A stretch of DNA of 64,000 nt from Epithemia pelagica (taxonomy: Eukaryota > Bacillariophyta > Bacillariophyceae > Surirellales > Surirellaceae). The position numbers and the translations under genes are program-made. Positions 60,228 to 64,000 of this stretch are shown in pieces. The number at the start of each line of letters is the position of its first letter. Position 1 is the first letter of the stretch. The stretch spans positions 3,162,001 through 3,226,000 of the forward strand of contig OX337240.1 in NCBI GenBank assembly GCA_946965045.2, given 5' to 3'. The notes below the pieces were generated by a model. That model was not told where the DNA came from. It searched no databases and saw only the letters and a list, made by a program, of their open reading frames with translations.

Positions 60228-63200
60228 ATGGAGTTTGACGATTACTTGGGGCTTGTGGACTTTGCCACACCCTGTGGCTTGGTCTGTAAACTCTGTGGTG
60301 TTGGTTTCCGAGCAAACATGAAGTGCCTTGCTCGTCACGCCAAGACTTGCTCTGAGGTTCATGCAGTGTCATTTCGGTTCCCTGGAAGACATCTTGGAAA
60401 AAAGATACACGACTTGGTGGAGAATGCCAACAACCAACCGTTTGATTGTTTCATACACGAGTCCAAGGAAACAGATATCAAGTATTTCTGTGGTCACTGT
60501 GACAAGATGTTTCACAAGAAGCTTTTGTGCGAGAAGCACACTGCTGGTTGTTGCAACAATGCTGAAGTGATTCCGAAGACCTTCCACAAGCTGAAGTGTG
60601 GATGCTTCATGCCAAGGCCCCAAAGAGAAACCATGCAGCAAAAAACCAACTGGACCCCAATAATTCAAGTTGAGAATTCAACATTTACCATGCCGTTGCC
60701 CTGCAGCAGGTTACCCAACGAGTTTGCAAGTTCGATTGAACCATTATTGCATCCAAGCGACACTTTGGGAAGGTGGCCCGATGTACTGAGTAATATGATT
60801 CCTGGCACGTTGGAGAATGCCCTTGGAGACATTGAACAAGGAATTATGTTTGAAGCCGAGTATCATAAGAGAGGAAATAACACTGCAATCAACCGACTCT
60901 ATCAGGTTGGTTGTTACCTTCTGGACAGAGTGGCTTCGATCGTAATGGGGATTCCAGCAGACATTCGGAGTCGGATTGCTAAGTTTGATTTCCATGATGG
61001 TGATGTGGATCACTCATGGAATTTCAGCCATCGACATGATTATGACAAACGAGTGAAACCTCTACTCCTCTCTCTCTTGTGTTTCCTGCATCAGAGGCAG
61101 TGGAAGAGATGGAACTATTTTTGCCGCCAGGTTGAAGGTGATGGATTCTCTGTGGACACTGCATTCCAAAATTGTGTTCTTGGGTCACTCCTGACAGAGT
61201 TGGTACTCGACAGTGAGATTTCTTGTTGGTCCGACTCAGGGGTAGTGTTACTGTTCTCTCGGCAGAGGTTGTTCACTAAGACGAAGAATGGCTTGAGGTT
61301 GAAATCATGTGGAGTTGCCGCTCAAGAACTCGGTGAGTCCCCCTTTCCCCCTGTCAATGAATATACTTGGTTGTTCAAATCTCATGTCTTCTTTCATCTC
61401 TTTCTAGCTGACCTTTTACATCTGCTTCGCTGTGGGGTTGCGGCTGGCTTAAAATACTACGATGGGCAGGGCAAGTTGGTCGAGCAGGTCATGGAACGGT
61501 ACAGACATTGTCCTACAATACACTTTCTCTGTCCTAAGATTTATTCTTTGAGGAAGCAATATCAAGAGAAGCCTCCTAAAAGGGAGGTTGTGGTCGATGA
61601 GTTCTTCAATATCATTGTTGATGGACATGCATTCCAAAAAGCACATTGGTCTAAGGTCGTTCCTACGGTTGTGGAAAAGGCCCACGGTATTTTTGATGCA
61701 TGCTTTGTCGGAAAGGCATACGAGAAATTCCTCTGCTTAGATGGTGACTTGACTATTGTGGAGTGGTCCAAGGGTTTGGGATCGCTGCCAGATGGTACCA
61801 ACACACAAGATTTGGAATGCAAGGAACTGGTGAAAAGTCAGTTCGAACGACTAACTGCCTTGATGGAATTTGCCATCCATGGTTTTGGCTGTGGTGCAGA
61901 TCGGTTCTCAGAGGTCCATTGTCTCGATGTGACTCAGCTTCGGTGGAAAAATACAAACTACCAAGATTTATATGTTTCTGCACCGAGTCGTAAACAACCC
62001 AAACTGCAAGCTGATGATCGACCCCCTGTTGAACACAAGATGCCTCGGATCATAGCAAGGTGTCTATTTCTCTACAGAGTTGTGGTGCTGAAAGTTTGGA
62101 ATGGGCCCAATGCAAGGAGATTTTTTCCACAATATGGTAATGACCGGAGGTTTTTCTTTGAGGATGTTGCCCAAGAGATTTTCAGCTTGGATAGTCGTCC
62201 TGGTTCAGTGGTTGTTCGACAGTTCTGGACTTCTCTTGTGAACTTGCTCTTTCCAGACAGCAACAGTCAGGCATTGGTCTCTTCAACAGCATTGAGTGAG
62301 TTGAGTAAGCACTCCCAACAGACTGCAATGTCCAACTACCAGACACGCGTGAGCAACAGTCATGAGATCTACTATGCCCGATTTCATCGTTACATCGGTA
62401 CCAAATGTATGATCGTGGACTCGGTATGCCATCAGCTGACAATAACAAGCCGTCAGCATCGGTTAGAAGCATTACGATTGTTGTTGGGTGATGAAGAAGC
62501 AACATTCCGAGGCAATCAAGAAACAGCAATTGATATGTGCACCAATTCACCGGGAAGACATAAACTTATGCTTCAACCTTGTGGATCGGGCAAAACCATG
62601 AACATCTTGGTGCGTTGTGTGGTGGAATCCATTCGAGGACTGAAGACTTCGACCAACATGTTTCTTGTGCCCTACAACTTCTTGGCTAGCTATCAAATGG
62701 TCAAAGTCAAAGCCTTCTTGGAAAAGGCATCACAAACTTTGGGTTTGCATGATGGTTTATGTGTCGAGATGTTGGCAAAGAACGATCTATGTCATGAGAA
62801 TTGGCCCAACTGGTTTGCACGGGATGACTTGCCCGAAGTCATAGTGATGACAATCGATGGATTTGCGACCTTCTTCAAAGACCATCTAACAAAACTTTCT
62901 GGATGGTGCTCCAATGGAAAGTTGAATGGGATTTTTGTCGATGAGGCACAAACCATCGTTACAGAGGTCGACTTCCGTCCATGCTATTCTTGTCTACGGG
63001 AAATATCTGCACTTGGAGTCGCCGTAACACTGATGTCTGGAAGTATTTCGATGAGTTTTGGTCAGAAATTGATGGACTTCCTCGATTTGAGTGGTTCTGC
63101 ATATCACGGATTGTCGGATTATCTCTCGGGAGAGAACCCAGTTGGTGATGGATTCGACTTACATGTGAGATATGTACAAAAATCTGTTGGGGCAGATGTC

Positions 63201-64000
63201 GTTGACATTGTGACTGAGAAGACCATGCGACATGTCCACGTGATTTGTGCAAGCAAGGATATGGTTTTGGAGGTTTATGAAGCACTGTGCTTATCTCATC
63301 CTGGCTTGAATGTTGAGAAGTTAACTTCGGAGAGTGAACAACAGGTTAGAGATGGCGTGGCATCTTCCTGGGCAGACGGTACTACAAATATTCTTGTGGG
63401 AACGACCTGTACCTTGGTCGGTAATGAGAATCAAAGATGCAGAACAATCATGATCATTGGCATGTTGTATGATTGCTCAAATGTTGTACAGTCCATGGGA
63501 AGACTAAGGCCGTCACAACGTGGAAATAATTCTTCTGTCCATATTCTAATCCCGTTTCAAGACTTCAACAATGATGGGGCAATCCGGGTAAAGACTAAGA
63601 GACGTTTGGACTATCTGAGAGAAATTGGTTTGCTCACGAATGAGGAAAGCCTTGACTGTGTTACTGACTGCTTCACAATGCATGGATTGAAGATGTGGTT
63701 GACTAAAGAGGGATGTATGAAGACAAACCTCTGTCGTTGTTTCGAATATCATACAGAACACCAGTGTGGGCGGTGCACCAACTGCTGGAAAGGAATTCTG
63801 TGGATATATGATGGAAATTCAACCAGTGACAATGACGGCAAACGAAAAAGACATGCCAAAGATATTGAGCAAGGTGGCCAAAATGTGATACGAAGAACAC
63901 TCTTGGAACCAAGTACAATGTCTAAAAAAGCTATTCCATGTGCTACTGGTGCTATACAGCCACTTGCTAAAAAAGGTCGGGTTCCAAATCCATATGCAAC
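60228..64000 (+). CDS. Zinc-finger / tyrosine-recombinase-like / SF2 helicase protein (3'-partial)
   Basis: Start ATG at 60,228 in a strong context (GCCACCATGG). Exon 1 is 60,228-61,332, the intron 61,333-61,407 (75 nt, GTGAGT...TTTCTAG) and exon 2 runs to the window end, 1232 residues so far. The intron is a multiple of three and open, but fragments at 17.5 and 20.8 kb align straight across it without the insert, so splicing is favoured. N-terminal Cys/His fingers: CKLCGVGF...RHAKTC and YFCGHCDKMFHKKLLCEKH. The middle region carries GFGCGADRFSEVH (about 530), RQFWTSLVNLLFPD (about 638) and SKHSQQTAMSNY (about 668), consistent with a tyrosine recombinase active site. The helicase has PCGSGKT (about 760), VDEAQ (about 880), LVGTTC and VQSMGRLRPSQR (about 1063), closest to RecQ-like SF2 enzymes. 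A Cys-rich tail (CRCFEYHTEHQCGRCTNC) and NPYA follow. Similar finger/recombinase/RecQ-like proteins occur in fungi. No stop or shift was seen, so it is probably functional. Confidence 0.8.
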   Translation, partial: MEFDDYLGLVDFATPCGLVCKLCGVGFRANMKCLARHAKTCSEVHAVSFRFPGRHLGKKIHDLVENANNQPFDCFIHESKETDIKYFCGHCDKMFHKKLLCEKHTAGCCNNAEVIPKTFHKLKCGCFMPRPQRETMQQKTNWTPIIQVENSTFTMPLPCSRLPNEFASSIEPLLHPSDTLGRWPDVLSNMIPGTLENALGDIEQGIMFEAEYHKRGNNTAINRLYQVGCYLLDRVASIVMGIPADIRSRIAKFDFHDGDVDHSWNFSHRHDYDKRVKPLLLSLLCFLHQRQWKRWNYFCRQVEGDGFSVDTAFQNCVLGSLLTELVLDSEISCWSDSGVVLLFSRQRLFTKTKNGLRLKSCGVAAQELGESPFPPVNEYTWLFKSHVFFHLFLADLLHLLRCGVAAGLKYYDGQGKLVEQVMERYRHCPTIHFLCPKIYSLRKQYQEKPPKREVVVDEFFNIIVDGHAFQKAHWSKVVPTVVEKAHGIFDACFVGKAYEKFLCLDGDLTIVEWSKGLGSLPDGTNTQDLECKELVKSQFERLTALMEFAIHGFGCGADRFSEVHCLDVTQLRWKNTNYQDLYVSAPSRKQPKLQADDRPPVEHKMPRIIARCLFLYRVVVLKVWNGPNARRFFPQYGNDRRFFFEDVAQEIFSLDSRPGSVVVRQFWTSLVNLLFPDSNSQALVSSTALSELSKHSQQTAMSNYQTRVSNSHEIYYARFHRYIGTKCMIVDSVCHQLTITSRQHRLEALRLLLGDEEATFRGNQETAIDMCTNSPGRHKLMLQPCGSGKTMNILVRCVVESIRGLKTSTNMFLVPYNFLASYQMVKVKAFLEKASQTLGLHDGLCVEMLAKNDLCHENWPNWFARDDLPEVIVMTIDGFATFFKDHLTKLSGWCSNGKLNGIFVDEAQTIVTEVDFRPCYSCLREISALGVAVTLMSGSISMSFGQKLMDFLDLSGSAYHGLSDYLSGENPVGDGFDLHVRYVQKSVGADVVDIVTEKTMRHVHVICASKDMVLEVYEALCLSHPGLNVEKLTSESEQQVRDGVASSWADGTTNILVGTTCTLVGNENQRCRTIMIIGMLYDCSNVVQSMGRLRPSQRGNNSSVHILIPFQDFNNDGAIRVKTKRRLDYLREIGLLTNEESLDCVTDCFTMHGLKMWLTKEGCMKTNLCRCFEYHTEHQCGRCTNCWKGILWIYDGNSTSDNDGKRKRHAKDIEQGGQNVIRRTLLEPSTMSKKAIPCATGAIQPLAKKGRVPNPYA

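Larger units (their letters stand above)
59716..64000 (+). mobile_element. Helicase/recombinase element E12, apparently intact, cut by the window end
   Basis: Tip CCCTAATAGTTTTGC, three subterminal CGACCGGAAAAAGGTC repeats (59,786, 59,841, 59,862) plus one inverted copy (59,739), a 154-bp tandem duplication containing GAATGACCCTCTTTAGGGCC, then the helicase gene. The right end is outside the window. Confidence 0.75.

Overview
The window looks like repeat-rich nuclear DNA from a eukaryotic microalga, most likely a diatom or other stramenopile. This is inferred from short GT-AG introns (67 to 110 nt), a secreted subtilase with low-complexity tail, diatom-style Ty1/copia remnants, and a Plavaka-like DDE transposase. 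There are no bacterial operon signals. Almost everything downstream of about 5 kb is mobile DNA or genes carried by it.

Layout. 1-2.5 kb: no clear gene, two long imperfect foldback hairpins and a possible gene relic. 2.5-4.9 kb: a secreted subtilisin-like protease. 5.5-17 kb: an accessory block with a SET-domain protein fused to a 2-oxoglutarate-oxygenase-like fold, a DDE-type transposase-like protein, an intron-containing lysine-rich protein and two unknown proteins. 17.27-27.5 kb: a patchwork of at least eleven fragments of one mobile-element family. Nearly every fragment starts with CCCTAAGGA or a close variant on the plus strand and is cut off by the start of the next. The family encodes zinc finger, tyrosine-recombinase-like and superfamily-2 helicase modules. 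27.5-31.75 kb and 55.3-59.7 kb: two nearly identical, defective Ty1/copia interiors in tandem that shared one LTR.

31,774-54,964: a giant (about 23.2 kb) DNA transposon inserted inside that shared LTR. Its tips are CGTCTAAGG/CCTTAGACG, it is flanked by a 2-bp CG duplication, and the uninterrupted site survives in the second copia copy at 59,573-59,590. It carries a Plavaka-like transposase (broken or slipped at an A-rich tract), a three-exon gene, two Cys-rich/unknown genes, a 2OG-oxygenase-like protein and a 1007-residue RING protein with a possible Ulp1-like region. It also holds two satellite arrays: 170-bp units, the first of which is the 3' end of one of its genes, and 105-bp units. Both keep exact register over many copies and show higher-order repeats.

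59,716-64,000 (runs off the window): an apparently intact member of the helicase/recombinase family, inserted at a CCCT in the second copia LTR. It is the reference for the fragments at 17-27 kb.

The most novel items are the satellite-carrying giant transposon with its empty site, the zinc finger/tyrosine recombinase/helicase family with CCCTAAGGA tips, and the recurrence of predicted chromatin- or DNA-modifying enzymes (SET, 2OG oxygenase folds) beside transposases.
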